Assembly (NCBI GenBank): GCA_036426205.1
Contig: WSYH01001203.1
Coordinates: 62,001 to 126,000, forward strand
Direction of reading: 5' to 3'
Origin: Ascaphus truei
Taxonomy: Eukaryota > Chordata > Amphibia > Anura > Ascaphidae
Length of the DNA: 64,000 nt
Shown here: positions 23,641-37,234 of the stretch, in pieces
Layout: each line of letters begins with the position of its first letter
Position numbering within the stretch: the first letter of the stretch is position 1
Translations under genes and position numbers: made by a program
Notes under the pieces: generated by a model
Database searches by the model: none
Told to the model about the DNA's origin: nothing
The model's input: only the letters and a program-made list of their open reading frames with translations

Positions 23641-24899
23641 TTCAGGACAATATATATCTTCACACAATTAACTAATAAACACTTACAGGATCGGGAAACC
23701 TACATAAATGTCCACGGAACGAATGACTTGAAAACAAAGTCTCTTCTCTGGGCACCCTAGCACGTATGCAAATGGGGTGCGATTTGAGCCGTGCGACATC
23801 CTTTGGCTAGGGGCACAAGTTGCCACCCCTGTATCTCCGCCGAAAGGATTTTTTTCGTGGGTCTTTATGATTAGTTCGGGAATCCCTTACTCACCAACGA
23901 CTTCTGGAAGATGGGCACGCATTCCTTGTTACGATGTTGTTAACCCCTCACACTCTTGAACCCGCCTGACACTGTAAACTTTTGGACGACCAGTTCTTAT
24001 ATGGAACTCGGATGAATCTCTCCTACGACTGGGCTGTAGTCCATTTTTAGAGGGTTAAGGGTCCTAGCTCTAACATACCCAGCCAATCCTCCCATGGAAT
24101 AACTACCTATCCCAGACTTGCCAGTAGCTCCAAAAGGGTCATAAGTTTCTTCCCCGTTTGCCTCAGAGCATGCGCTAAAACTTGACACCTAAAGCTGCTT
24201 ATCATACCGAGCCAAATCCTTAACCTGGCGACAGTAAGTCTGGGGTTGGGGCTACCAAGTGTTTGATAGCCCAACTTTCGCAACCGATATCTGGGGACTT
24301 TGCGAAATTCCGGCCGTCCTAACCCTAGGGTCTCTGAGGCTTTTTTCAACTCCGGGCTTTTCTAGGCCCTGGGGCACCAACTCAGCAGGGTATTTTAATA
24401 CATGTTGACCCCTAATTAACGGAGCAGACTTCTGCCCATAAGACACCTCCCATTTGTTTGAATAGGCTGGAGATGTCCTCCAGTTCTGCAAGTTGCTTAA
24501 TGGCAGTATCTGCTTAATAAATATGCGGCGGCCTTATCCAATGAATATTTTATTGTGACTTAATCAAACAAAGTACTGAAAGGAAAATATACACTTCCAC
24601 TTGAATTCCGACATTTACCGGTAGCGCACTTTCCCCCCCCCCCTGGGAGATATGCAGCTATGTGATAGGGTGCTTTACTTGTAGGCGCAAACAGGAGCGC
24701 CTGACCGCCGCTGCTGGGAGCCCTTTGTGTACTATTCGTCGGTGACTAGCGCCTCACCTGCGCGGGATCCTACATGTGGGTCTGGCGGTGATGGGGGTTA
24801 ACCAGGCCAACATAAAGGTGTTTTAAAAATAAAACCACCGGCTGGTTTTACCCCTCAACCTGTGGGGTAATGGTTAATGTTGGTCACCACAATGCCATG
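23641..24899. other. Unclassified repeat sequence, mirror of ~53360-54590
   Basis: Collinear in reverse complement with the right arm (GTGAAGATATAT at 54542 answers 23650-23663). No coding motif was recognised. Confidence 0.5.
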
Positions 24900-24949
24900 T
24901 TCCCCTTACAACAGCTGTAAAATCCCTTTTTTTTTGCGCTCAGAAAAAG

Positions 24950-25660
24950 CTGCATTTCGGTGAATGTATTTGAACTGTGCAAACTGTATTCCGCGCCCCG
25001 GGGTAGCTCCTATCGCTGTGCCAAGCGTAATAGCATAAGCGGCCTGCGGGTATCGATGCATTGAAGTGCTGTAATCCTTCCTAAACCGCAGACGGTGAAA
25101 CCACAAAGCTATTGATAAGTTGGTTCTGCGGTCTAGCTGAGTGCCTGAGCGCAACAATGTATCCAGCCACTCTTGTTTCCACTTAAGGGGAATTGGTGAA
25201 GTTCGTCTGTCGGTTACTGATCAGAGCCCGCAACCGATACATTTTGTAGCTTTTCCACAGGCATCCCTGAACTGGTAGAGAGCTATAAAATGTCAATTGT
25301 TAACCCATGCGAAGTTTTGGTGCCCACCCATACACCTTATCTGCGTAGTGGAGCATGGATATCCCACAGAGTTTTAAAGACCTGATTGAAATAGTCGATG
25401 GCAGAATCAGGGTCGGGAATTAAATTGATTCTGTCCAAGGGCAGTTTGGTAAGTTCAGTCAGAACTGTTGTGGGTTAAGTTTCTAAATTTTCTAGTGGGA
25501 GAACTTTAGGGCTTGATTGGGATGGTTAATTTTCATTACACAGTCACTATTGCAATGGTCACTGAAAACTGTCAGGAGGGTGCCAAGATTGATTCTGCTG
25601 GGATTTGGGACTTATTGATTCAGTTTTTTCTACCTTTATCAGATGCTTGCATTGAAACTG
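24950..25660 (-). pseudogene. CR1/L2-type LINE fragment, left-arm copy
   Basis: Reverse complement of 52554-53144, where the reading frame is open. Here indels break it. See that entry for the protein evidence. Confidence 0.5.
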
Positions 25661-25689
25661 GGAAGGTAAACAAAATAAGGCATAAACAT

Positions 25690-26890
25690 ATGTACATGTA
25701 GCCGAGGCCCCCTCCCTTGCCCTCCGGTGGCGGAGGATCTGTTTAGTGGTCCCACGGAGCAACGCGCGATCGGGAGTGGGGGGCGGCCCATTGTTCGAGT
25801 TTGCCACTGCGCAGGTACGAGCGAGGCAACCCATGCGTCATGAGGAGGTGGCAAGCCTAGTAGGTGTAGCTTCCGCATGCCGCCGCGAACTACAATTCCC
25901 AGAGGGAAGGATTGTGCACATGGGAGCCCGCCAATTGGATTGTAGCAAGGGGGAAACAGGATAGTCTCACGTGCAGGGCGCACATTCCTTCAGTCCTGGA
26001 CGAAGAGGCAAAGAAGGTAGTGTCCAAGGGCAGCTGCTTTCCTGGACTAGGCACTAGCAACTTGCCCCTAGGCCTCTGTTAGGCCTGAGATCAAGAGAAC
26101 AAGGAGGGAGGTGTTTGCATGGGAAGGCGCCCCAGATAGGGACTCCTCCCCCTGTACTGATATTCTGCACCGGTGACCTGGGACGGCCACGTGTGTGGGT
26201 CTACACCTGGATCAGACTGCAGTACCCCAGAACATTCAGTGTCAGACCCCGGCTGGAGCTGCACCTTGTGAGGAGGTTCTCGGATCCATCACAAGAGAGG
26301 AGATTGTTGTTGGAGGCCCGCTGCGTGGGACCTCACCTCTAAACTCCTATGCAAATAGCACTGGGTACTTAGTACACAGGCAAGTACCAAGTGCACCTAC
26401 ATCCACATAGGGTTAGCGCACCCTCACACTTGGGTGGGAATTTCTGGACAGGACACCAGGGTTAATTTAGGGCAACAAGTACTTTGGGACACTCCCGTGT
26501 TGGGGCACTGGGTTCATAACGTTGGGTGTACCTTATTTTATGTTATCGTGGTTACGTATGTGTGTACAGTAAACCTTAGTAAATACATTGTGTGGGTTTT
26601 TTTACTTAATTACTGTATCCAGTTGCCTATTAGGGGTTATCGCACCAACCACTGGACCTTCACAGGTGAGGGTGCTGAACGCAATGTAGAAAGAGCTCAC
26701 CCCAGGCTCCCGGCTCCCAGGCTCCCAGGCTCCCAGAGGTGGAGGACTTAGGCTCCTGTGAAAACATGTTACACAGAACGAGTAGGTAGAGATAGGAGAT
26801 AGTAGCAGTTCGTAGTTGCCCAGTTGACCCGCAATATTTACCTTGGGTGGCATGGGATGGGGGTTACAATACAGGATGTGCACATATACT
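25690..26890 (-). repeat. Dispersed repeat X, copy A, left arm
   Basis: Reverse complement of 51420-52520. It includes the GGGAGCCT-type tandem tract (26703-26740, minus strand), the CTGGACTAGGC block near 26040 and the promoter-like ACTACAATTCCCAGA at 25888-25902. Confidence 0.6.
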
Positions 26891-28737
26891 AATATCGTTA
26901 CGTTTCACTCTTTCCAGGTTGATTTGAAGCACTCTGACTTCTTGAGTCCAATTTCTCGCAGTTACCCATACTCTTTTTAACCATATAGAGCTCCTACAGA
27001 TACCATTGACCTTTCCTATTCTGCCCCTCCAGATCATTAGTAAAAATGAAAAAAGGTGTACTTATGCTTAACCTGTACTGGTGAAGTTACTTCCAGAACA
27101 AAGATAGGATGTGGAGGTACGCAGTTAGCGTTTCTTTTTTTTAGGAAGCAAGCTGATAATTATCAAAATACATTTCACGGCACTTTTTCTAAAGATGCGA
27201 AGTTTGAACTATTGTCCTCTTCATTTGCTTATCTGTCTTTGCATTATTTGGCTACTTGTTTGAAAACATACAGTATTTTGTGCTGGACTGCAAAATATGT
27301 TGGGTACCAATCATATGTTTAAAAACCACTGAGGTGTACAGTTTATTTGCAGTAGGTTTTTTTTAGCTTTAAAATCCAACATAATGGTTTGAAGTGTCAC
27401 AACAGACCGCTGCACCTACTGGTTCAAAATGTCCTTGGGAGAGCATTAGTATGTACTCTTAGTGTCGTAGTATCTTTTTTTTGTTGGCACTACGAGATTC
27501 ACTTAGGGATTGATGGAGGTTTTCATGAACATAATTCCAGTCACTGTCCTGCGCATATCTCTCTCTCTATGAGTATCTTGAAGGAGGTCCCTAGCTTAAG
27601 GTTTTCTTATCCATTGCCTTATATTCTCTACAGTGGGTCTCAGGGATAACTGGGCCCTGGCGGTTTACCGTCAGCCTAGTCCTGGGCACTGCTACGTGGA
27701 CAATGACCTGCACCACAGTGTCCAGGCATGACCTCGTCCACTTCTGTCCCAGCAAGGCAGTAGTCTGTTCTTTCCTTAAGAAGCCAATCCAGCCATCCCA
27801 TGGCTATCGTGTGTGTCAACAGGCAGCTTTCTCCTCCCCTAAGCCTCATGGGATTGTAGTCTCTCTGCTGCACAATTACCATTGAGACCGCATGAGCATA
27901 GGACACTGCGCATGCGCGACTCTAATGCCCCACAGGGTGCCCTTTGCACTGCCTTACTTGGCAAGGACCCGTAACTTGTACTCGCCGCTTCCTGCGCATG
28001 CGCAAATTCGCGATCGTGTGGCGCGCACGCCCAACATGGCGGTTGCCACCTGCTGCTGGAGGCCACCCGGCGACTCCGCGCCGCTGTGCACATACTGATG
28101 GTAAGGAGGGGAAACCGGCGCAGGAGGGGAGGACTGGAGGGTACCTGGCGACAGACAAGATAGTCGTTAAGGTGTTCTATGGGGAAGGATTGTTATCCTG
28201 AATGTGTGGGCAGCAGACATTGCAATCTTCTTTTTCATATGGACTACTATCAAGACAGAACGCACTTGAAGTTTAATATATACTTAGGTGTTTTTGTGGA
28301 CCTAGATGAGGTACCATGGAACCATGATCAGCCTCCATAGTACTCGGTGTATATGACATACACCTGAACCTGTTCCCCCAGTGGTTTCACTGTTATTATT
28401 ATTCTATCTTCAAATCAATTGTTGTTTATAGATCAACCATTGTTGTTCACGTTATCAATGCCAGGGCCTTTGCATACTTTTGTAGTGGGGACACATCCCC
28501 AATCTATACACACACTCCATTTTGACAATGGTTTATGGTTACTCTCACTTCCTACCCACTCCCTACAACAGAGAGCGTTTATCACACTGGATTAGTGATC
28601 TGACCACCATTATTTTATATCTCCCTTTACTTATTTGACAATTCTACATTGTGCGTGTGTCACTGCGGCACCCATCTGTCACTTGCTTTTATGTATAATG
28701 GTTTCATATTGATTGCTTATACGGATAACATGCTAGC
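26891..28737. other. Unclassified repeats with promoter-type motifs, mirror of 49549-51420
   Basis: 27840-28060 carries several TGCGCATGCGC-like palindromes (NRF-1-type) and AACATGGCGG (YY1-like), matching 50255-50440 in the right arm. The rest shows no coding motif. Confidence 0.5.
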
Positions 28738-31700
28738 TTTTTTTTTTGTTCAATTTTTTCTTTTTTTGCCTTTCGCCGTGTACACAACATATATACACTT
28801 GCTGTACATATATTGGGGGAACATTGAATGTTGTGTGTGGGATACAATAGAGTGTCAACTGTCTATTTTATTTATTTAGGTAGAATGTGATCTGATGCGC
28901 TTATGTTAGTTACTTCACCATTTCCCCCACCTTTTGTGTTCTAGTGGGGAAGCCGCTGCTTCTCATGTACCTCTGTGAGTGGTAAGATAGGGGGGAGTAA
29001 AGAGGAGAAGAAGAAAAAGTAGAAGGGGGGGACAGGAGGGGGGGGGGTGGGGGATGTAGGGTGCCCTCATACTTTTAAGTTATCTTAGTTCCTTTTAGGA
29101 GTTTTATATACACGCTGCCCATATTTCTCCATGTTTTATGGAACTTGTCCATTTTTTGGACAATTTTGCCGTACAGAAGTTACACATGGTTTTAAGTTCT
29201 CTTAGCTGCGTTCGAACGCACGGTCTGTTTAGCGGGGGCATCATTTACCTTCTTCCACGCAGCTGCCACTCCTGAGGCGTGCCGTCTGTGAGCACTTCTC
29301 CCACCATCCTACCGCTCTGCAGTATCAGATATCAATTGTTTTAGCCACATCATGGTCAGTGGTCCACCTTCAATCTTCTACCCCCGGATATTCTCGATCA
29401 ATGTTTTTGTCATGATCCACGAACAACTTATCCTTGGACAACTCCCCAGATATGGTCATGTCCCTCTTGCCCGTCCCCAGTCCAAACACAAATCTGGGGT
29501 CCCGGGAATTTTGGCTCAGCCTATTTGGGGTTAGGTTACCAATAACATATGTTTATTCATATATATTCTCTTTGATGTAGTAACAAATCGATGTTTTGGA
29601 AGCTGCCTCCCAATATCCTCACCGTCTTCCTTCCTATAATCTCTATTAGATTCTTCTGCCCCATTTGGACAATATAACTATGTTGGGAAAGACAGCCTGC
29701 TGTATCGCGCCAGGCTCAGATATATCTCCGAATCAATCCTTTAGATAGTTACCTTTCCGACAAAGTCTTCGAAATTGTTTAATGGGTGGAAAGCTATTTG
29801 TTTGGAGACTGTTGCTAAGTAGTGTCTGATTTGCAGAAAGCCAAAGTTCGGGGTCGTTTATACCGTTTGAGTATGTTTGTTTCCAGCTCCTGGATCGTAA
29901 AAAAGTACCATTACCCGATGAGTCCTCTGCTACCATCATCTTTAACGTTTAAATTTACTAAGCTCGTTGAACCAGCGGGGGGGGAATTTGTATACTAAAC
30001 TATGGGTGTAATAATGAGGATGTAGCCGTCAAGCCATATTTTCTTTATTTTTGGTCAACATATTCTCTTGGATGAATTTATGCTCCCCAGTTTTATTGGT
30101 GTCCGGAAGGTGTCTCCCTGCCCCACACAGTCCACATGGTGGCGCGGGAGTGAGAGAGGTCTCGCATCGTTGGAAGACTCTATCCCTGTCAGCAAAGCTA
30201 TTCGCTGGTCCTGTTCCAATGATCGCATTCTTTGAGTTGGGCAGCCAAATTAGTATTATACTGATATCAGGGCTGCCAGGCCTCCGCATTCTTTTTGGTG
30301 CCTAGCATATAGTTCTAGCTACTCTTGGTCTTTTGTTTTGCAACTAACTATTGAAAATTCTATTTTGCATTTTTTAATTCCGAACTTGGATATCGTGGGA
30401 GCGTTTGGAAAGTAAGAATACAACAGAAGTCTCGATAGGATATTCATTTGACCGTAGCTATTCCTGCCTAGCAAATACGGTCTGGTACTCATTCCAGCTG
30501 TAGATCTGTTTTTTAGCCACTCAAATAAAGCGGGTAATTGTATGTACAAGTATTTGTACTCCGTGCTATTTGCATTCCCAAGATTTGATTTTGGTGGAGC
30601 CCTTTATAATTGAAGTTTGTTTTGTAGCAGTTTGTGCTGGATTGAGGTAGAGATACATTTGAGCTTTTAACGACTTATCCATATTGATTTTATGACCCGA
30701 GATTTTGCTAATTGTCTCAGCTGTGATGTAGTTCGGGAGCGAAGTCAGGGGTTTGGCTAGAGTTGGATAATGTCGTCAGCAAAAAGGGATATTTTTTGTA
30801 ATCCGTATCTCCCAATTGTATACCATTATATTTTTGTCTTCTCTAATTATTGTTTTGCCAAGGTGTTCGATTGGAGAGGGCAAATAGAACGCGGAGACAG
30901 AGGGCTCCCTGCCGAGTACCTTCTTAAATTTTTATCAGGATTCGAGTATCTCTGGGAGCTTCACTACAGCCGTGGGAGTTTTATATAGGCTCTATCCCCT
31001 CCAGTATGGACCGGAATCCGAATTTGATTAGTGTTTGGTCCAGAAATTCCTCACCTGTCTGTCAAACGCCTTTTTCCGGTTCCTAGACTTAACAGGAGAT
31101 GCTTTGTGTGGCTGAGAGATGTACATGGTCGCTTATGTAAATGATTTATCTCGTATTGTCTGAGTCGTTGTCTGCAGGAAATAACCCCGACTGATTCCAT
31201 GTGGATTAGGCCTTGGGAGAATGGGGGTTAACATCATTAGACTAAATTTTGCTGAAAAGTTTCAGGTCCGAATAAGGGTGGGCTAATGGGGCGGTAGTTA
31301 CACAACCTTAGTGGGTCTCTCCCTCCTCTTTGTCGTATGACTTCCTCCGATTGGCTCTAGACATGTATGGGGATAGCTGTTACCTCCAGAATCTCATTAA
31401 ACAATGCAGTAGGTATGGAGCCAAATCGATTTGAATTTTTATAATATTGATTGAAACCCATCGGCCTGGCGTTTTGCTAGGTTTTAGTGGGAGATGGCTT
31501 CTTAATAACTCTTCCTGCGAAATTTCTTATTTCTTCTGATAGGTTACTTCCGAGAGGTTGTGAAGTTTTTACATGATTCTGAGTATTTAGTTATAGCTCC
31601 CTCATTGGAAAATCTGTTTTTTGGGAAAATTTAAATTATATAGTTTGGAGTAGAAGTCTGAGAAGTTCGGCTGCTATCTGTTTTCACAATCACTGTTTTG

Positions 31701-34700
31701 GTGGCCCCGCCTTGTTTGTAAAACTGTTATTTAGTGCATTTGGCGTCTCAGACCTCTTAATTTGGATGCTAATTAACCCGTCGCCTTATTCCCGTTGTAT
31801 AATTTTTGCTTTGGTCCACCGCAAACGTCTCTTCCACTTCGTCTATTTTGTATCTGTTCTAAAATCAGATCTGGCTTTGTCCAGTAACTTTTTGCGGTAT
31901 TGTTCTGAGGGATTAGCTTTATGTTATGTTCAGGAGTTTGACTTTCCTCCGCTAGTTTTGTCGTTACAGTTTCTGTTTTGTTTTTTCTTTGTATGATGTC
32001 TAGGAAAATGATAATTCCCTCGGGATGGTGGCCTTTTGAGCCTCCCATAGCATCCTGATGACTCCACGGAAGCCCTTATTCAGCGCAAAGTTATTCTTGA
32101 GATTTGCTTAATACTCATCCTCCTACGTCTATTTGGTTTAACAAGAATCATGTCGTTTCCAATTATATTGGTTATATTTATAGACTGGGTGGAGAGTGGT
32201 CAGTGATACCGGAGCTGGTCCGACCATGATATAGATCCTAGTGTCCTGGGGGGTTGACGGTAATGAGAGAGGTGTAGACCTGAAGATATCCTTGGTGCCC
32301 AGAAAAAATCAACAACTTGGTTAATAGGTCTGGGGTGGGGGAAAAAATAAGAATAGTCCGCTGGCCCTCCGATGCTGGGCCTGCCAAATATCTATCAATG
32401 AACACTCTTTTAAATATTCCGGAACTCTTTGGCATTTTTTGCCGGAAAGAGTTGGATGTGGGTGTTTCCGCAGTGGGCTTGCCCTATCTTGGTCAGGTTT
32501 CACTAGCATGTTGAGATCCCTCGCTAACAGCAGTTGTAGTTCTTGGTTGGGGGCCAGCTTGTCCATAAGGTCTTTTAAAAGCCGGCTGGCCTTCGTTTGG
32601 GGCATAAATATTAACAAGGTAAATCTCCACTCACAGGTGTTCCCCCCTGCAAAATGAGGATCTACCCTCTGGGTCTAGGTCTGTTTTTTTTAGTGTGAAC
32701 CTAACGTTTGGTCAAAATAAATAGCTACTCCCTTTTTTTTGGTGGGGCCGGATGCCATAGATGACGAGGTAGAATTTGAAGGGTTGAGGGGTGATTACGT
32801 ATTAAAGTGTGTTTCCTGTACAGAACACACACCCCTTTTGTCTTTTTTTAGTGCGTCTGCAAAGCAGCTTTCTTTGGGGGGGTATTGCTCGAATTGAGTC
32901 CCCTAACATTGTGAGGGCATTTTAAGTGTTTTGTGTGGGGTCTTCTTAAATGTGTAATGTCGCAGGGAAGCCTGTACTTTCCCTCCACTTTCCCAAAGGT
33001 GGTGGGTGTCTCCGCAGACATTACCTTGTCGCTGGTGGCTGTGTGTGTTTTACCGCTGGTTCCGGTCATCTAGGGTTTTGTTTTGCCACGCGACCATGAT
33101 TGCCCCCTGACTGGTTATGTAGGATAGAGGGAACAAGTTTATGCGTGTATTTACCGTTAGTCTTTCTTCTTTTGCAACAATACCTGGTAGGCGTGGGTGC
33201 TAATTCTGTAGATAGCTTTTGCTTTTTCCGTTGGGGCGTGGTGGAGGTGAGTTTGGGGGGTGTGTGAGAGTAGGGGGGGTGGAAAAGGAAAAGTGAGAAG
33301 AGGGCGAAGAAGAGACCCTCATCCTCAAACTAGAGATAAAGGTGTGGGGCTAATGCCCTGGGAACTTCCCTGAGCACGCCTTCCTAAAGCCATCTGGAAG
33401 GCCGGGAGAACCTCTGTAAAAGTTTAAACATTCTACCCAACTACATAGTATATATAACTGAATTAACCTCATAATTCCCCGGTTGCACCTATGATAATTT
33501 TCACTCAATTTCAATTTGTTAGTGTGTCTTATAGTCTTTTCTTGACAGTTATGGTGTGTTTGTCCTACCTGGTGGGGGGGAGAGGTTTTGTTGGTGTGAG
33601 GGGGGGGAAGAGGGAGTGGAGACTGGGGTTGGGGAAAGGTGGGAGGGGGTGAGTGGTGGTGAGGGAGGGGGGAGGAGGGCGGTAGTGGTAAGAGGAGGGA
33701 GGTGGGAAGGGCGGGAAGTGGGGGGGGGGGGGAGAGGGCTGTCTGACTATAATCTCCTGGCTCCCTCAAGATTTTTACTCTCTTGATACTAACCTGTATT
33801 TCTTTTGGTTTTCCTTCAAACCAGAGGTGTCTGTGGTCTCATGGTCTGTTTATTACCTTGGTTATTTGAGGACTATTAACCCAGTGTGTGAAGTGGCGAA
33901 CTAGGTGGCGCTGTTTTACCATTACAGGCTATTCTGTACTTGCTGGATTCTATCCTTGAATAGGTCTGACACCCCTTTCGTGGCAGAGGCAAACATATAA
34001 AAACCCACTTTAACTGCAATGCATGAACTGTTAAATTAACTTGCTAATAAACGTTTCACTATAACTCCCATATGCTGTATGCGGTGCATTTTAACAATAA
34101 ACGTGGGGTATAACCTGAAGCCCTCACATGTCCCTTTTGCTTTGCGACTGTCATTTGATACTCTGACACAGACACTGGTCCCACCTCGGCTCGCCTTCCG
34201 CCAGCCTACGCGGACGACTAGCCCGAGAGGAGGGGGGGGCAGAGGGGCAAACTCCCCTCACCCCTCAGCCATCTCCCCCCCCCACCCCAAAACATCCCCA
34301 TCCCCCGCGTCCGTCGGCAGCCAGTTCCAAGATTTCTGGCAGCAGCGGGCTTTTCGCGTTGTCTTGGTCTCGCCTGGGTTTCTCTCATCGAGTCGGGGGG
34401 GCTCCTGATTCTTTCGCTGTGCTGGGAGGCTTGCGGCGCTGCGGCTCAAGGGCGAGTGACACTGTTCAGGTTCAGGTAATGTTGGGCTACATCAAAGGGA
34501 CGTGGGAGGTACAATTAATCCTCCATGCTTCCCGGGGTGTTCAAGACGGGGGGCAGTGGGGGAACGCCAAAGTGTAGACTCCGCGGGTAGAACTTTGCAT
34601 TTTGGGTTATGCCTTTCACTCCTCTCCTGTTTGGTTCCGTTTGAAGTGGCGAAGTCTAATGTGAGGCTCGGGTCCTTTTCTGCTGGTCTTGGTCTTGACT

Positions 34701-35751
34701 CCCCGTCTGATATTCAGGGGCAGAGCCTCCATTCCTTCTGTGTGGGTACCCCGCCCCCTCAGGAATCGTGGATCTCTTCCGGTATGCAATGTGTGGGAAC
34801 TTTCCCCTCCCCCGCCTGGACAACAATTTAAATGGGAATCCCCACCCCGTATATTTATCTTATTGTCTCTCAGTTTCAGTGTGAGGGAATTTGGAGCTTT
34901 TCCTGCGTTACCATGTGAGCCTTGAGAGGTCACTGTAGATTTCAATGTGCCCATTTCGGCACTCAGGTTACCTTCTCCCTATACCGTCAATATTCTTCTC
35001 CTTTGTGATAGTAATGGAACCTGACCATTATGTCTGCTGTCCTCTTGGGTCCGCTGACTTAGTCGCCGGGCCCCTGTGGGCTCTTGTCCATCTATAATTT
35101 TTCAGGCGTTCAAGTCAGGCACCAGGTGCATATAAAGAGGTCCGAAACTGGTCCGTTTCCACTGACTCTGGGACGTACCTTAGTCTCAGGTTCTGCCGCC
35201 AGGTTACGCGGTTTTTACTGGTCCTCGGCACTCTCCCTGCAGCCCCCTGATTTCCCATCAGGCGGTTGATCTGTCCTCCACGAGGATTGGGCCTGCTCCA
35301 GGGTTTCCCACAATTTATGTGCTTCGTGGTTCTGTTTTGGCGTGTTAGGAGATCTTCACGAGGCTGCCCGCCAGGTGTTAAGGCTTTTGCCCAAGTCATC
35401 TTGAAATTCCTTCTCAGTTTAAGAAGAGGTTCTTCAAGGTATGTTTTATTTTGTACTATTTACTGGCTGCTCCTGCGTTCCGCTGGGTCTTCCCTCGTGT
35501 TAGCCGAGTCCGCATCTTGGGAGGTTCTCACAGCACCTCGTGGCCCGTGACTCCGAGGGAAGTAGCTCCGTCACCGGGGGTTGAGTGACTGCTTTGTTTT
35601 CTTTCCCGCTACATTGCTGGCTGTCTTCCCCTTGCCTTTGGTGTGGTCTTGGGTAATATCACTCGTTGGGGCTATTTGTTGAGGTTATTCAGAGGAGGGG
35701 ACTCCGGAGCTCAGTTCCTCAAGCCTCCATAGCGGTACGTCACCGGAAGTC
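28738..35751 (-). mobile_element. L1/Tx1-type LINE, heavily indel-broken inverted copy
   Basis: Reverse complement of 42615-49548. The T-run at 28738-28790 is its poly(A) end. ORF2 pieces lie at 29100-33000, for example KDLMDKLAPNQELQLLLARD and KPDQDRASPL from the endonuclease. ORF1 pieces lie at 34600-35400 (RQNLRLRYVPES). The 5' end keeps ACGTCACCGGAAGTC at 35737-35751. No frame exceeds about 140 codons, whereas the right-arm ORF2 is nearly open over 1270 codons. Confidence 0.75.
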
Positions 35752-35825
35752 TTAATGCTATGCTTTTTATGTTTTACGAGCAGGGTTTTTGTTAAGATAA
35801 GAAGAGATAGAAATGGGGCACAACC

Positions 35826-36000
35826 GATTTAAATAAATAAATAATTTATTAAAGCAACACAACTTTCGACCTTAATAGGTCTTTGTCAAGTGCAAAAAAG
35901 TGGCCTCCCGGTTTTTTGCACTTAGCCAAAAACCTATTAGGTCGAAACGTTGTGTATGCTTTTAATAAATTATTTTCTTTTTTAAATTTTGTTGTGCACC
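35826..36000. repeat. Hairpin-like inverted repeat near LTR
   Basis: AATTTATTAAAGC...ACCT(T)AATAGGTC...GTGCAAAAAA is followed by its inverse TTTTTTGCAC...ACCTATTAGGTCGAAACG...AATAAATTATTT. It is repeated in reverse at about 42380-42530. It is probably a foldback miniature element present in both palindrome arms. Confidence 0.55.
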
Positions 36001-36177
36001 CATCTTCTATCCTCCTTGTTGCCGTGGATTGGACCAGGCCGATCGTTACATTGATGGGGAGCTCCGGTAACTGTCATCAATCGTCTTGATTATATATTGT
36101 GTGCACATTTACTCCTTGTCATATCACTGTTATAAGATAACCCCTGTAAAACAGCCAAAAGAGTACTCCTTGAGAAC

Positions 36178-36662
36178 TGTGGCAGGACGGCCTGTAGCCG
36201 AGGTCAGGGAACAGTCCACACTGTAGTTTCAGGATAATGAAAAACTTTCAGTGCTTTATTTCTCCACAGAACATAACATGCGGGTACACTGTCCCTTTAA
36301 CAAATAATCCTGCTCACGTTGGAGAAAAACTGACTAACACAGCACTCTACTAGCAGGCTGGCTGGCTAAACCATACCCAAACCTAGAGTCTTTTAAGCAG
36401 TCTATGAAACATCTACTTTGGCTGCAGTAAGTAGTGTGCTGTATCCTTCTGGCTAGCAGCACATCTATCCATGTGTCTTTTGAGCACAGGCAGCTACTCT
36501 AGTAACAAGTCCTTATCTATCTAGCTTCGTCTGGCTTCTCAGGTGTCAGCTTGACATCATACCTGATGACTAGTTCCACCTGGTTAACCCTTATTGGTGA
36601 CATGAAGCACTCAGACATATGTCTCCCAGGCATACTGATAGGAGTTGACTTCACCTGTCACA
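36178..36662 (-). repeat. Gmr1-like LTR on the minus strand (left-arm copy of LTR A)
   Basis: Starts TGTGGCAGGACGG (complement of GTCCTGCCACA) and ends CACCTGTCACA at 36662. A shortened stretch after the AAGTA(A)GAT block resembles the 41698-42189 LTR, not LTR B. Both flanks match the flanks of 42189 in reverse complement, which identifies it as the mirror of that LTR. Confidence 0.8.
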
Positions 36663-37232
36663 TACCTCCCCTGTTTGTGTGTGGCTAGTGTCCCACACGG
36701 CTGAAGCCCGACCCTCCACTCCTTCTCTTGACAAAAAATCAGCATTTCCAGGTCCTTTCCAGGTCTATGCTGAATATCAAAACAGAGAAGGGTTGGAGGG
36801 CCATATACCACCTGGTAACCTTGGATTTGTGTCCTTCATGGTGTTTAACCACTTCAAGGCGCTGGTCAGTGACCAGGTGAAGTGTACTCCGGCGACATAA
36901 TGTCCTCAATTGCCCATTTATAAGAGCGAGGCACTCCTTCTCAATAACGAATACCTCACTTCCCTTGGGAAACAGCTTCGGCTGATGAACAGTTATGGGG
37001 TGTTCACACACATCAAATTGCTGAGACAGCACTGCTCCCGTCCTACCTCTGAGGCATCCGTCTGGATGATGAAGGGCTCTTTAAAATCTGGGCTCGAAGA
37101 GCGGGGCCCTCTGACAGGCACTTTTTTAGCATGTCAAAGGCGTACTTGGCACTCCCAAGACCATTTAACTTGGGTCGGGGCACTCTTTTTTGTCAGATCT
37201 GTTAGGGGTGCAGCTATTTCTGACAATTGGTG
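36663..37232 (-). pseudogene. RNase H region of Gmr1-like element A, left-arm copy
   Basis: The minus strand encodes SQQFDVCEHPIT, EKECLALINGQL and RWYMALQPFS in shifted pieces, as in 41268-41697. It shares with that copy the loss of about 9 bases around GGCAATTGAG(G)ACATTATG that the 37.9 kb copy retains. It turns into plus-strand RT at about 37235. Confidence 0.75.
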
Positions 37233-37234
37233 GG

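Noticed and set aside
33350..33786. Proline/glycine-rich frames in the G-run tract
   Set aside because: Low-complexity translation of a homopolymer-rich stretch between LINE ORFs.
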